Assembly (NCBI GenBank): GCA_033782935.1 | Contig: JAWQEG010000082.1 | Coordinates: 1,860,001 to 1,924,000 of the forward strand | Source of the DNA: Petrolisthes cinctipes | Lineage: Eukaryota; Arthropoda; Malacostraca; Decapoda; Porcellanidae | DNA: 64,000 nt | Direction: 5' to 3' | Notes under the pieces: model-generated | Told to the model about the DNA's origin: nothing | Database searches by the model: none | Seen by the model: the letters and a program-made list of their open reading frames with translations, nothing else | Shown here: positions 22,101 to 37,179 of the stretch, in pieces | Position numbering within the stretch: the first letter of the stretch is position 1 | How the letters are laid out: each line of letters opens with the position of its first letter | Program-made: the position numbers and the translations under genes

Positions 22101-25100
22101 TTTGAGCCTATATTTTGAAAACATTCTAGCACTGAGTAGGCATGTACAGATCGCTTCTGTGACCAAAAAATATCGAATTTTCGGGTGTTTTGAGCCTGAA
22201 TTTGAGATATAAACGGGTACAGAAAATCATGCACATATCGACTTTGGACACTTAAAATATCGATTTTTAGCATGTTTTGGGCCTCTATCTGAGTAGGCAT
22301 GTACAGATCGCTTCTGGGACCCCAAAATATCGAATTTTCGGGTGTTTGGAGCCTGAATTTGAGATATAAACAGGTACAGAAGATGCATTCACATATCGAC
22401 TTTTGGGCACCTAAAATATCGATTTTCTGTATGTTTTGGGCCTGTATTTTGAAAATACTCTTACACGGAGTAGGCATGTACAGATCGCTTCTGGGACCCC
22501 AAAATATAGAATTTTCGGGTGTTTTGGGCCTGAATTTGATATATCGACTTTGGACACTTAAAATATCGATTTTTAGCATGTTTTGGGCCTATATTTTGAA
22601 AATATTCTAGCACTGAGTAGGCATGTACAGATCGCTTCTGGGACCCCAAAATATCGAATTTTCGGGTGTTTTGAGCCTGAATTTAGGATGTAAACGGGTA
22701 CAGAAAATGCATGCACATATTGACTTTGGGCACCTAAAAGATCGATTTTCAGCATGTTTTGGGCCTGTATTTTGAAAATACTCTAACACGGAGTAGGCAT
22801 GTACAGATCGGTTCTGGGACCCAAAAATATCGTATTTTCGGGTGTTTTGGGCCTGAATTTGAGATATCGACTTTGGGCACCTAAAATATCGATTTTGAGC
22901 ATGTTTTGGGTCTGTATCTTGAAAACATTCTAACTAGGAGTAGGCATGTACAGATCGCTTATAGGACCCAAAAATACCGAATTTTCGGGTGTTTTGAGCC
23001 TGAATTTGAGATATAAACGTGTACATATCGACTTTGGACTCTTAAAATATCGATTGTTAGCATGTTTTGGGCCTGCATCTGAGTAGGCATGTACCGATCG
23101 CTTCTGGGACCCCAAAATATCGAATTTTCGGGTGTTTTGGGCCTGAATTTGAGATATCGACTTTGGACACTTAAAATATCGATTTTTAGCATGTTTTGGA
23201 CCTATATTTTGAAAATATTTTAGCACTGAGTAGGCATGTACAGATCGCTTCTGGGACCCCAAAATATCGAATTTTCGGGTGTTTTGAGCCGGAATTTAGG
23301 ATGTAAACGGGTACAGAAAATGCATGCACATATTGACTTTGGGCACCTAAAAGATCGATTTTCAGCATGTTTTGGGCCTGTATTTTGAAAAAACTTTAAC
23401 ACGGAGTAGGCATGTACAGATCGGTTCTGGGACCCAAAAATATCGAATTTTCGGGTATTTTGAGCCTGAATTTGAGATATAAACAGGTACTGAAGATGCA
23501 TCCACATATCGACTTTTGGGCACCTAAAATATCGATTTTGAGCATGTTTTGGGTCTGTATCTTGAAAATCATTCTAACTAGGACCCAAAAATACATAATT
23601 TTCGGGTGTTTTGAGCATGAATTTGAGATATAAACGGGTACAGAAGATGAAAGCACATATCGACTTTAGACACATAAAATATCGATTTTTAGCATGTTTT
23701 GAGCCTATATTCTGAAAACATACTAGCACTGAGTAGGCATGTAGAGATTTCTTCTGGGACCCAAAAATATCGTATTTTCGGGTGTCTTGGGCCTGAATTT
23801 GAGATATTGAATTTGGGCACCTGAAATATCGATTTATAGCATGTTTTGGGCCTATATTTTGAAAATATTTTAACACTGAGTAGGCATGTACAGATCGCTT
23901 CTGGAACCCCAAAAGAGCAAATTTTCGGGTGTTTTAAGCCTGAATTTGCGATATAAACGGGTACAGAAGATGTATGCACATATCGACTTTTGGGCACCAA
24001 AAATATTGATTTTGAGCATGTTTTGGGTCTGTATCTTGGAAACATTCTAACTAGGAGTAGGCATGTACAGATCGCTTCTAGGACCCAAAAATACCGAATT
24101 TTCTGGTGTTTGGAGCCTGAATTTGAGATATAAACAGGTACAGAAGATGCATTCACATATCGACATTTGGGCACCTAAAATATCGATTTTCTGTATGTTT
24201 TGGGCCTGTATTTTGAAAATAGTCTAACTCGGAGTAGGCATGTACAGATCGCTTCTGGGACCCCAAAATATAGAATTTTCGGGTGTTTTAAGCCTGAATT
24301 TGATATATCGACATTGGACACTTAAAATATCGATTTTTAGCATGTTCTAGGCCTATATTTTGAAAATATTCTAGCACTGACTAGGCATGTACAGATTGCT
24401 TCTGGGACCCCAAAATATCGAATTTTCGGGTGTTTTGAGCCTGAATTTAGGATGTAAACGGGTACATAAAATGCATGCACATATTGACTTTGGGCACCTA
24501 AAAGATTGATTTTCAGCATGTTTTGGTCCTGTATTTTGAAAATACTCTTACACGGAGTAGGCATGTACAGATCGGTTCTGAGACCCAAAAATATCGAATT
24601 TTCGGGTGTTTTTAGCCTGAATTTGAGATATAAACAGGTACTGAAGATGCATGCACATATCGACTTTTGGGCACCTAAAATATCGATTTTGTGCATGTTT
24701 TGGGTCTGTATCTTGAAAACATTCTAACTAGGACCCAACAATACCGAATTTTCGGGTGTTTTGAGCATGAATTTGAGATATAAACGGGTACAGAAGATGC
24801 ATGCACATATCGACTTTTTGGCACCTAAAATATCGATTTTGAGCATGTTTTGGGTCTGTATCTTGAAAACATTCTAACTAGGAGTAGGCATGTACAGATC
24901 GCTTCTAGGACCCCAAAATACCGAATTTTCGGGTGTTTTGAGCCTGAATTTGAGATATAAACGGGTACATATCGACTTTCGACACTTAAAATATCGATTG
25001 TTAGCATGTTTTTGGGCCTGCATCTGAGTAGGCATGTACCGATCGCTTCTGGGACCCCAAAATATCGAATTTTCGGGTGTTTTGGGCCTGAATTTGAGAT

Positions 25101-27116
25101 ATCGACTTCGGACACTTAAAATATCGATTTTTAGCATGTTTTGGGCCTATATTTTGAAAATATTTTAGCACTGAGTAGGCATGTACAGATCGCTTCTGGG
25201 ACCCCAAAATATCGAATTTTCGGGTGTTTTGAGCCGGAATTTAGGATGTAAACGGGAACAGAAAATGCATGCACATATTGACTTTGGGCACCTAAAAGAT
25301 CGATTTTCAGCATGTTTTGGGCCTGTATTTTGAAAAAACTTTAACACGGAGTAGGCATGTACAGATCGGTTCTGGGACCCAAAAATATCGAATTTTCGGG
25401 TATTTTGAGCCTGAATTTGAGATATAAACAGGTACTGAAGATGCATCCACATATCGACTTTTGGGCACCTAAAATATCGATTTTGAGCATGTTTTGGGTC
25501 TGTATCTTGAAAATCATTCTAACTAGGACCCAAAAATACATAATTTTCGGGTGTTTTGAGCATGAATTTGAGATATAAACGGGTACAGAAGATGCAAGTA
25601 CATATCGACTTTAGACACATAAAATATCGATTTTTAGCATGTTTTGAGCCTATATTCTGAAAACATACTAGCACTGAGTAGGCATGTAGAGATTTCTTCT
25701 GGGACCCAAAAATATCGTATTTTCGGGTGTCTTGGGCCTGAATTTGAGATATTGAATTTGGGCACCTGAAATATCGATTTATAGCATGTTTTGGGCCTAT
25801 ATTTTGAAAATATTTTAACACTGAGTAGGCATGTACAGATCGCTTCTGGAACCCCAAAAGAGCAAATTTTCGGGTGTTTTAAGCCTGAATTTGCGATATA
25901 AACGGGTACAGAAGATGTATGCACATATCGACTTTTGGGCACCAAAAATATTGATTTTGAGCATGTTTTGGGTCTGTATCTTGGAAACATTCTAACTAGG
26001 AGTAGGCATGTACAGATCGCTTCTAGGACCCAAAAATACCGAATTTTCTGGTGTTTTGAGCCTGAATTTGAGATATGAACTGGTACAGAAGATGCATGCA
26101 CATATCGACTTTCGACAATTAAAATATAGATTTTTAGCATGTTTTGAGCCTATATTTTGAAAACATTCTAGCACTGAGTAGGCATGTATAGATCGCTTCT
26201 GTGACCCAAAAATATCGAATATTCGGGTGTTTTGAGCCTGAATTTGAGATATAAACGGGTACAGAAAATCATGCACATATCGACTTTGGACACTTAAAAT
26301 ATCGATTTTTAGCATCTTTTGGGCCTCTATCTGAGTAGGCATGTACAGATCGCTTCTGGGACCCCAAAATATCGAATTTTCGGGTGTTTGGAGCCTGAAT
26401 TTGAGATATAAACAGGTACAGAAGATGCATTCACATATCGACATTTGGGCACCTAAAATATCGATTTTCTGTATGTTTTGGGCCTGTATTTTGAAAATAG
26501 TCTAACTCGGAGTAGGCATGTACAGATCGCTTCTGGGACCCCAAAATATAGAATTTTCGGGTGTTTTGAGCCTGAATTTGAGATATAAACGGGTACATAT
26601 CGACTTTCGACACTTAAAATATCGATTGTTAGCATGTTTTTGGGCCTGCATCTGAGTAGGCATGTACCGATCGCTTCTGGGACCCCAAAATATCGAATTT
26701 TCGGGTGTTTTGGGCCTGAATTTGAGATATCGACTTCGGACACTTAAAATATCGATTTTTAGCATGTTTTGGGCCTATATTTTGAAAATATTTTAGCACT
26801 GAGTAGGCATGTACAGATCGCTTCTGGGACCCCAAAATATCGAATTTTAGGGTGTTTTGAGCCGGAATTTAGGATGTAAACGGGAACAGAAAATGCATGC
26901 ACATATTGACTTTGGGCACCTAAAAGATCGATTTTCAGCATGTTTTGGGCCTGTATTTTGAAAAAACTCTAACACGGAGTAGGCATGTACAGATCGGTTC
27001 TGGGACCCAAAAATATCGAATTTTCGGGTGTTTTGAGCCTGAATTTGAGATATAAACAGGTACTGAAGATGCATGCACATATCGACTTTTGGGCACCTAA
27101 AATATCGATTTTGATC

Positions 27117-30100
27117 ATGTTTTGTGTCTGCATCTTGAAAACATTCTAACTAGGACCTAAAAATATATAATTTTCGAGTGTTTTGAGCATGAATTTGAGA
27201 TATAAACGGGTACAGAAGATGCATGCACATATCGACTTTAGACACATAAAATATCGATTTTTAGCATGTTTTGATCCTATATTCTGAAAACATGCTAGCA
27301 CTGAGTAGGCATGTAGAGATTTCTTCTGGGACCCAAAAATATCGTATTTTCGGGTGTTTTGGGCCTGAATTTGAGATATTGACTTTGTGCACCTAAAATA
27401 TCGATTTATAGCATGTTTTGGGCCTATATTTTGAAAATATTCTAGCACTGACTAGGCATGTACAGATCGCTTCTGGGACCCCAAAATATCGAATTTTCGG
27501 GTGTTTTGAGCCTGAATTTAGGATGTAAACGGGTACAGAAAATGCATGCACATATTGACTTTGGGCACCTAAAAGATCGATTTTCAGCATGTTTTGGGCC
27601 TGTATTTTGAAAATACTCTAACACGCAGTAGGCATGTACAGATCGGTTCTGAGACCCAAAAATATCGAATTTTCGCGAGTTTTTAGCCTGAATTTGAGAT
27701 ATAAACAGGTACTGAAGATGCATGCACATATCGACTTTTGGGCACCTAAAATATCGATTTTGTGCATGTTTTGGGTCTGTATCTTGAAAACATTCTAACT
27801 AGGACCCAACAATACCGAATTTTCGGGTGTTTTGAGCATGAATTTGAGATATAAACGGGTACAGAAGATGCATGCACATATCGACTTTGGACACATAAAA
27901 TATCGATTTTTAGCATGTTTTTAGCCTATATTTTTTAAACATACTAGCACTGAGTAGGCATGTAGAGATTTCTTCTGGGACCAAAAAATATCGTATTTTC
28001 GGGCGTTTTGGGCCTGAATTTGAGATATCGACTTTGGGCACCTAAAATATCGATTTTGAGCATGTTTTGGGTCTGTATCTTGAAAACATTCTATCTAGGA
28101 GTAGGCAAGTACAGATCGCTTCTAGGACCCAAAAATACCGAATTTTCGGGTGTTTTGAGCCTGAATTTGAGATATAAACGGGTACAGAAGATGCATGCAC
28201 ATATCTACTTTCGACACTTAAAATGTCGATTTTTAGCATGTTTTGAGCCTATATTTTGAAAACATTCTAGCACTGAGTAGGCATGTACAGATCACTTCTG
28301 TGACCCAAAGATATCGAATTTTCGGGTGTTTTGAGATTGAATTTGAGAAATAATCGAATCCAGAAGATGCATACACATATTGACTTTGGGCACCTAAAAT
28401 ATCAATTTTCAGCATGTTTTGGGCCTGAATCTGAGTAGGCATGTACAGATCGCTTCTGGGACCCCAAAATATCGAATTTTCGGGTGTTTGGAGCCTGAAT
28501 TTGATATATATACGGGTACAGAAGATGGATGCACATATCGACTTTTGGGCACCTAAAAGATCAAGTTTCTGTATGTTTAGGGCCTGTATATTAAAAATAC
28601 TCTAACACGGAGTAGGCATGTACAGATCGCTTCAGGGACCCCAAAATATCGAATTTTCGGGTGCTTTGTGCCTGAATTTTAAATATCGACTTTGGGCACC
28701 TAAAATATCGATTTTTAGCATGTTTTGGGCCTATATTATGATAATATTCTACACTGAGTAGGCATGTACATATCGCTTCTGGGGCCCCAAAATATCGAAT
28801 TTTCGGGTGTTTTGAGCCTGAATTTAAGATATAAACGGGAACAGAAAATATTTGCACTTATTTACTTTGGGCACCTAAAATATCGATTTTCAGCATGTTT
28901 TGGGCGTGTATTTTGAAAATACTCTAACATGGAGTAGGCATGTACAGATCGCTTCTGGGACCCCAAAATATCGAATTTTCGGGTGTTTTGGTCCTGAATT
29001 TGAGATATCGACTTTGGGCACCTAAAATATTGATTTTTAGCATGATTTGGGCCTATATTTTGAAAATATTCTAGCACTAAGTAGGCATGTACAGATCACT
29101 TCTGGGACCCCAAAATATCGAATTTTCGGGTGTTTTGAGCCTGAATTTGAGATATAAACGGGTGCCGAAGATGCATACACATATATGATTTTGGACACTT
29201 AATATATCAATTTTTAGCATGTTTTGAGACTATATTTTAAAAACATTCTAGCATTGAGTAGGCATGTACAGATCGCTTCTGGGACCCCAAAATATCGAAT
29301 TTTAGGGTGTTTTGAGGTTGAATTTGGGATATAAACGGGTGCAGAAGATGCATACACATATTGACTTTTGGGCACCTAAAAGATCGATGTTCAGTATGTT
29401 TAGGGCCTGTATATTGAAAATACTCTAACTCGGAGTAGGCATGTCCAGATCGCTTCTGGGACCCCAAAATATCGAATTTTCGGGTGTTTTGGGCCTGAAT
29501 CTGAGATATCGACTTTGAGCACCTAAAATATCGAATTTTAGCATGTTTTGGGCCTATATTTTGAAAATATTCTAGCACCGAGTAGGCATTTACAGATCGC
29601 TTCTGGGACCCCAAAATAGCGAATTTTCGGGTGTTTTGAGCCTGAATTATAGATATAAACGGGTACAGAAGATGCATGCACATATCGACTTTTTGGCACC
29701 TAAAATATCGATTTTGAGCATGTTTTGGGTCTGTATCTTGAAAACATTCTAACTAGGAGTAGGCATGTACAGATCGCTTCTAGGACCCAAAAATACCGAA
29801 TATTTGGCTGTTTTGAGCCTGAATTTGAGATATAAACGGGTACAGAAGATGCATGCACATATCGACTTTGGACACTTAAAATATCGATTTTTAGCATGTT
29901 TTGGGCCTGTATCTGAGTAGGCATGTACAGATCGCTTCTGGGACCCCAAAATATCGAATTTTCGGGTGTTTGGAGCCTGAATTTAGGATGTAAATGGGTA
30001 CAGAAAATGCATGCACATATTGACTTTGGGCACCTAAATGATTGTTTTTCAGCATGTTTTGGGCCTGTATTTTGAAAATACTCTAACACGGAGTAGGCAT

Positions 30101-30280
30101 GTACAGATCGGTTCTAGGACCCAAAAATATCGAAATTTCGGGTGTTTTGAGGCTGAATTTGAGATATAAACAGGTACTGAAGATGCATGCACAAACCGAC
30201 TTTTGGGCACCAAAAATATCGATTTTGAGCATGTTTTGGGTTTGTATCTTGAAAACATTCTAACTAGGACCCAAAAATAC
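27117..30280. repeat. 3.16-kb satellite block, first copy (pairs with 41736-44899)
   Basis: Landmarks at 27146, 28008, 28591, 29237, 29700 and 30049 recur 14,619 bp further right with only scattered base changes. The match breaks near 30280, where this copy reads GAGAAATAATCGAG and the other reads GAGATATAAACGGG. Part of the block (27117 to about 28800) also matches 34611-36310 at an offset of 7,494 bp. Confidence 0.8.
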
Positions 30281-32332
30281 CAAATTTTCGGGTGTTTTGA
30301 GCATGAATTTGAGAAATAATCGAGTGCAGAAGATGCATACACATATTGACTTTGGGCACCTAAAATATCGATTTTTAGCATGTTTTGGGCCTGTATCTCA
30401 GTAAGCATGTACAGATCGTTTCTGAGACCACAAAATATCGAATTTTCGGGTGTTTGGAGCCTGAATTTGATATTTAAACGGGTACAGAAGATGGATGCAC
30501 ATATCGACTCTTGGGCACCTAAATTATCAATTTTCTGTATGTTTTGGGCCTATTTATTGAAAATACTCTAACACGGAGTAGGCATGTACAGATCGCTTTT
30601 GGGACCCCAAAATATCGAATTTTCGGGTGTTTTGAGCCTGAATTTGAGATATAAACAGGTACTGTAGATGCATGCACATATCGACTTTTGGGCACCTAAA
30701 ATATCGATTTTGAGCATGTTTTGGGTCTGTATCTTGAAAACATTCTAACTAGGACCTAAAAATACATAATTTTCGGGTGTTTTCAGCATGAATTTGAGAT
30801 ATAAACGGGTACAGAAGATGCATGCACATATCGAATTTAGACACATAAAATATCGATTTTTAGCATGTTTTGAGCCTATATTCTGAAAACATACTAGCAC
30901 TGAGTAGGCATGTAGAGATTTTCTTCTGGGACCCAAAAATATCGTACTTTCGGGTGTTTGGGCCTGAATTTGAGATATTGACTTTGGGCACCTAAAATAT
31001 CGATTTATAGCATGTTTTGGGCCTATATTTTGAAAATATTTTAACACTGAGTAGGCATGTACAGATCGCTTCAGGGACCCCAAAATAGCGAATTTTCGGG
31101 TGTTTTAAGCCTGAATTTGAGATATAAACGGGTACAAAAGATATATGCACATATCGACTTTTGGGCACCAAAAATATCGAGTTTGAGGATGTTTTGGGTC
31201 TGAATCTTGAAAACATTCTAACTAGGAGTAGGCATGTACAGATCGCTTCTAGGACCCAAAAATACCGAATTTTCGGATGTTTTGAGCATGAATTTGAGAT
31301 ATAAACGGGTACAGAAGATGTATGCACATATCGACTTTAGACACTTAAAATATCGATTTTTAGCATGTTTTGAGCCTATATTTTGAAAACATTCTAGCAC
31401 TGAGTAGGCATGTACAGATCGCTTCTGGGACCCCCAAATATCGAATTTTCGGGTTTTTGGAGTCTGAATTTGAGATATAAACAGGTACAGAAGATGCATT
31501 CACATATCGACTTTTGGGCACCTAAAATATCGATTTTCTGTATGTTTTGGGCCTGTATTTTGAAAATACTCTAACACGGAGTAGGCATGTACAGATCGGT
31601 TCTGGGACCCAAAAATATCGTATTTTCGGGTGTTTTGGGCCTGAATTTGAGATATCGACTTTGGGCACCTAAAATATCGATTTTGAGCATGTTTTGGGTC
31701 TGTATCTTGAAAACGTTCTAACTAGGAGTAGGCATGTACAGATCGCTTATAGGACCCAAAAATACCGAATTTTCGGGTGTTTTGAGCCTGAATTTGAGAT
31801 ATAAACGGGTACATATCGACTTTGGACTCTTAAAATATCGATTGTTAGCATGTTTTGGGCCTGCATCTGAGTAGGCATGTACCGATCGCTTCTGGGACCC
31901 CAAAATATCGAATTTTCGGGTGTTTTGGGCCTGAATTTGAGATATCGACTTTGGACACTTAAAATATCGATTTTTTGCATGTTTTGGGCCTATATTTTGA
32001 AAATATTTTAGCACTGAGTATGCATGTACAGATCGCTTCTGGGACCCCAAAATATCGAATTTTCGGGTATTTTGAGCCTGAATTCGAGATATAAACAGGT
32101 ACTGAAGATGCATCCACATATCGACTTTTGGGCACCTAAAAGATCGATTTTCAGCATGTTTTGGGCCTGTATTTTGAAAAAACTTTAACACGGAGTAGGC
32201 ATGTACAGATCGGTTCTGGGACCCAAAAATATCGAATTTTCGGGTATTTTGAGCCTGAATTTGAGATATAAACAGGTACTGAAGATGCATCCACATATCG
32301 ACTTTTGGGCACCTAAAATATCGATTTTGAGC

Positions 32333-34610
32333 ATGTTTTGGGTCTGTATCTTGAAAATCATTCTAACTAGGACCCAAAAATACATAATTTTCGGGTGTTT
32401 TGAGCATGAATTTGAGATATAAACGGGTACAGAAGATGCAAGCACATATCGACTTTAGACACATAAAATATCGATTTTTAGCATGTTTTGAGCCTATATT
32501 CTGAAAACATACTAGCACTGAGTAGGCATGTAGAAATTTCTTCTGGGACCCAAAAATATCGTATTTTCGGGTGTTTTGGGCCTGAATTTGAGATATTGAA
32601 TTTGGGCACCTGAAATATCGATTTATAGCATGTTTTGGGCCTATATTTTGAAAATATTTTAACACTGAGTAGGCATGTACAGATCGCTTCTGGAACCCCA
32701 AAAGAGCAAATTTTCGGGTGTTTTAAGCCTGAATTTGCGATATAAACGGGTACAGAAGATGTATGCACATATCGACTTTTGGGCACCAAAAATATTGATT
32801 TTGAGCATGTTTTGGGTCTGTATCTTGGAAACATTCTAACTAGGAGTAGGCATGTACAGATCGCTTCTAGGACCCAAAAATACCGAATTTTCTGGTGTTT
32901 TGAGCCTGAATTTGAGATATGAACTGGTACAGAAGATGCATGCACATATCGACTTTCGACAATTAAAATATAGATTTTTAGCATGTTTTGAGCCTATATT
33001 TTGAAAACATTCTAGCACTGAGTAGGCATATATAGATCGCTTCTGTGACCCAAAAATATCGAATATTCGGGTGTTTTGAGCCTGAATTTGAGATATAAAC
33101 GGGTACAGAAAATCATGCACATATCGACTTTGGACACTTAAAATATCGATTTTTAGCATCTTTTGGGCCTCTATCTGAGTAGGCATGTACAGATCGCTTC
33201 TGGGACCCCAAAATATCGAATTTTCGGGTGTTTGGAGCCTGAATTTGAGATATAAACAGGTACAGAAGATGCATTCACATATCGACATTTGGGCACCTAA
33301 AATATCGATTTTCTGTATGTTTTGGGCCTGTATTTTGAAAATAGTCTAACTCGGAGTAGGCATGTACAGATCGCTTCTGGGACCCCAAAATATAGAATTT
33401 TCGGGTGTTTTAAGCCTGAATTTGATATATCGACTTTGGACACTTAAAATATCGATTTTTAGCATGTTTTAGGCCTATATTTTGAAAATATTCTAGCACT
33501 GACTAGGCATGTACAGATTGCTTCTGGGACCCCAAAATATCGAATTTTCGGGTGTTTTGAGCCTGAATTTAGGATGTAAACGGGTACATAAAATGCATGC
33601 ACATATTGACTTTGGGCACCTAAAAGATTGATTTTCAGCATGTTTTGGTCCTGTATTTTGAAAATACTCTTACACGGAGTAGGCATGTACAGATCGGTTC
33701 TGAGACCCAAAAATATCGAATTTTCGGGTGTTTTTAGCCTGAATTTGAGATATAAACAGGTACTGAAGATGCATGCACATATCGACTTTTGGGCACCTAA
33801 AATATCGATTTTGTGCATGTTTTGGGTCTGTATCTTGAAAACATTCTAACTAGGACCCAACAATACCGAATTTTCGGGTGTTTTGAGCATGAATTTGAGA
33901 TATAAACGGGTACAGAAGATGCATGCACATATCGACTTTTTGGCACCTAAAATATCGATTTTGAGCATGTTTTGGGTCTGTATCTTGAAAACATTCTAAC
34001 TAGGAGTAGGCAGGTACAGATCGCTTCTAGGACCCAAAAATACCGAATTTTCGGGTGTTTTGAGCCTGAATTTGAGATATAAACGGGTACATATCGACTT
34101 TCGACACTTAAAATATCGATTGTTAGCATGTTTTTGGGCCTGCATCTGAGTAGGCATGTACCGGTCGCTTCTGGGACCCCAAAATATCGAATTTTCGGGT
34201 GTTTTGGGCCTGAATTTGAGATATCGACTTCGGACACTTAAAATATCGATTTTTAGCATGTTTTGGGCCTATATTTTGAAAATATTTTAGCACTGAGTAG
34301 GCATGTACAGATCGCTTCTGGGACCCCAAAATATCGAATTTTCGGGTGTTTTGAGCCGGAATTTAGGATGTAAACGGGAACAGAAAATGCATGCACATAT
34401 TGACTTTGGGCACCTAAAAGATCGATTTTCAGCATGTTTTGGGCCTGTATTTTGAAAAAACTCTAACACGGAGTAGGCATGTACAGATCGGTTCTGGGAC
34501 CCAAAAATATCGAATTTTCGGGTGTTTTGAGCCTGAATTTGAGATATAAACAGGTACTGAAGATGCATGCACATATCGACTTTTGGGCACCTAAAATATC
34601 GATTTTGAGC
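32333..34610. repeat. 2,278-bp higher-order unit, copy 1
   Basis: Matches 37180-39457 at an offset of 4,847 bp with very few differences by eye. The match extends left to about 31540. It ends near 34610, where this copy reads CATGTTTTGTGTCTGCATC and copy 2 reads CATGTTTTGGGTCTGTATC. Confidence 0.8.
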
Positions 34611-36310
34611 ATGTTTTGTGTCTGCATCTTGAAAACATTCTAACTAGGACCTAAAAATATATAATTTTCGAGTGTTTTGAGCATGAATTTGAGATATAAA
34701 CGGGTACAGAAGATGCATGCACATATCGACTTTAGACACATAAAATATCGATTTTTAGCATGTTTTGATCCTATATTCTGAAAACATACTAGCACTGAGT
34801 AGGCATGTAGAGATTTCTTCTGGGACCCAAAAATATCGTATTTTCGGGTGTTTTGGGCCTGAATTTGAGATATTGACTTTGTGCACCTAAAATATCGATT
34901 TATAGCATGTTTTGGGCCTATATTTTGAAAATATTCTAGCACTGACTAGGCATGTACAGATCGCTTCTGGGACCCCAAAATATCGAATTTTCGGGTGTTT
35001 TGAGCCTGAATTTAGGATGTAAACGGGTACAGAAAATGCATGCACATATTGACTTTGGGCACCTAAAAGATCGATTTTCAGCATGTTTTGGGCCTGTATT
35101 TTGAAAATACTCTAACACGGAGTAGGCATGTACAGATCGGTTCTGAGACCCAAAAATATCGAATTTTCGCGTGTTTTTAGCCTGAATTTGAGATATAAAC
35201 AGGCACTGAAGATGCATGCACATATCGACTTTTGGGCACCTAAAATATCGATTTTGTGCATGTTTTGGGTCTGTATCTTGAAAACATTCTAACTAGGACC
35301 CAACAATACCGAATTTTCGGGTGTTTTGAGCATGAATTTGAGATATAAACGGGTACAGAAGATGCATGCACATATCGACTTTGGACACATAAAATATCGA
35401 TTTTTAGCATGTTTTGAGCCTATATTTTTTAAACATACTAGCACTGAGTAGGCATGTAGAGATTTCTTCTGGGACCAAAAAATATCGTATTTTCGGGCGT
35501 TTTGGGCCTGAATTTGAGATATCGACTTTGGGCACCTAAAATATCGATTTTGAGCATGTTTTGGGTCTGTATCTTGAAAACATTCTATCTAGGAGTAGGC
35601 AAGTACAGATCGCTTCTAGGACCCAAAAATACCGAATTTTCGGGTGTTTTGAGCCTGAATTTGAGATATAAACGGGTACAGAAGATGCATGCACATATCT
35701 ACTTTCGACACTTAAAATATCGATTTTTAGCATGTTTTGAGCCTATATTTTGAAAACATTCTAGCACTGAGTAGGCATGTACAGATCACTTCTGTGACCC
35801 AAAGATATCGAATTTTCGGGTGTTTTGAGATTGAATTTGAGAAATAATCGAATCCAGAAGATGCATACACATATTGACTTTGGGCACCTAAAATATCAAT
35901 TTTCAGCATGTTTTGGGCCTGAATCTGAGTAGGCATGTACAGATCGCTTCTGGGACCCCAAAATATCGAATTTTCGGGTGTTTGGAGCCTGAATTTGATA
36001 TATATACGGGTACAGAAGATGGATGCACATATCGACTTTTGGGCACCTAAAAGATCAAGTTTCTGTATGTTTAGGGCCTGTATATTAAAAATACTCTAAC
36101 ACGGAGTAGGCATGTACAGATCGCTTCAGGGACCCCAAAATATCGAATTTTCGGGTCCTTTGTGCCTGAATTTTAAATATCGACTTTGGGCACCTAAAAT
36201 ATCGATTTTTAGCATGTTTTGGGCCTATATTATGATAATATTCTACACTGAGTAGGCATGTACATATCGCTTCTGGGGCCCCAAAATATCGAGTTTTCGG
36301 GTGTTTTGAG
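34611..36310. repeat. 1.7-kb satellite block (pairs with 41736-43435)
   Basis: Follows 2,278-bp copy 1 just as 41736-43435 follows copy 3, at an offset of 7,125 bp. The match breaks near 36310, where this copy goes to TTAGGATGTAAACG and the other to TTAAGATATAAACG. Confidence 0.75.
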
Positions 36311-37179
36311 CCTGAATTTAGGATGTAAACGGGTACAGAAAATGCATGCACATATTGACTTTGGGCACCTAAAAGATCGATTTTCAGCATGTTTTGGGCC
36401 TGTATTTTGAAAATACTCTAACACGGAGTAGGCATGTACAGATCGGTTCTGGGACCCAAAAATATCGTATTTTCGGGTGTTTTGGGCCTGAATTTGAGAT
36501 ATCGACTTTGGGCACCTAAAATATCGATTTTGAGCATGTTTTGGGTCTGTATCTTGAAAACGTTCTAACTAGGAGTAGGCATGTACAGATCGCTTATAGG
36601 ACCCAAAAATACCGAATTTTCGGGTGTTTTGAGCCTGAATTTGAGATATAAACGGGTACATATCGACTTTGGACTCTTAAAATATCGATTGTTAGCATGT
36701 TTTGGGCCTGCATCTGAGTAGGCATGTACCGATCGCTTCTGGGACCCCAAAATATCGAATTTTCGGGTGTTTTGGGCCTGAATTTGAGATATCGACTTTG
36801 GACACTTAAAATATCGATTTTTAGCATGTTTTGGGCCTATATTTTGAAAATATTTTAGCACTGAGTAGGCATGTACAGATCGCTTCTGGGACCCCAAAAT
36901 ATCGAATTTTCGGGTATTTTGAGCCTGAATTTGAGATATAAACAGGTACTGAAGATGCATCCACATATCGACTTTTGGGCACCTAAAAGATCGATTTTCA
37001 GCATGTTTTGGGCCTGTATTTTGAAAAAACTTTAACACGGAGTAGGCATGTACAGATCGGTTCTGGGACCCAAAAATATCGAATTTTCGGGTATTTTGAG
37101 CCTGAATTTGAGATATAAACAGGTACTGAAGATGCATCCACATATCGACTTTTGGGCACCTAAAATATCGATTTTGAGC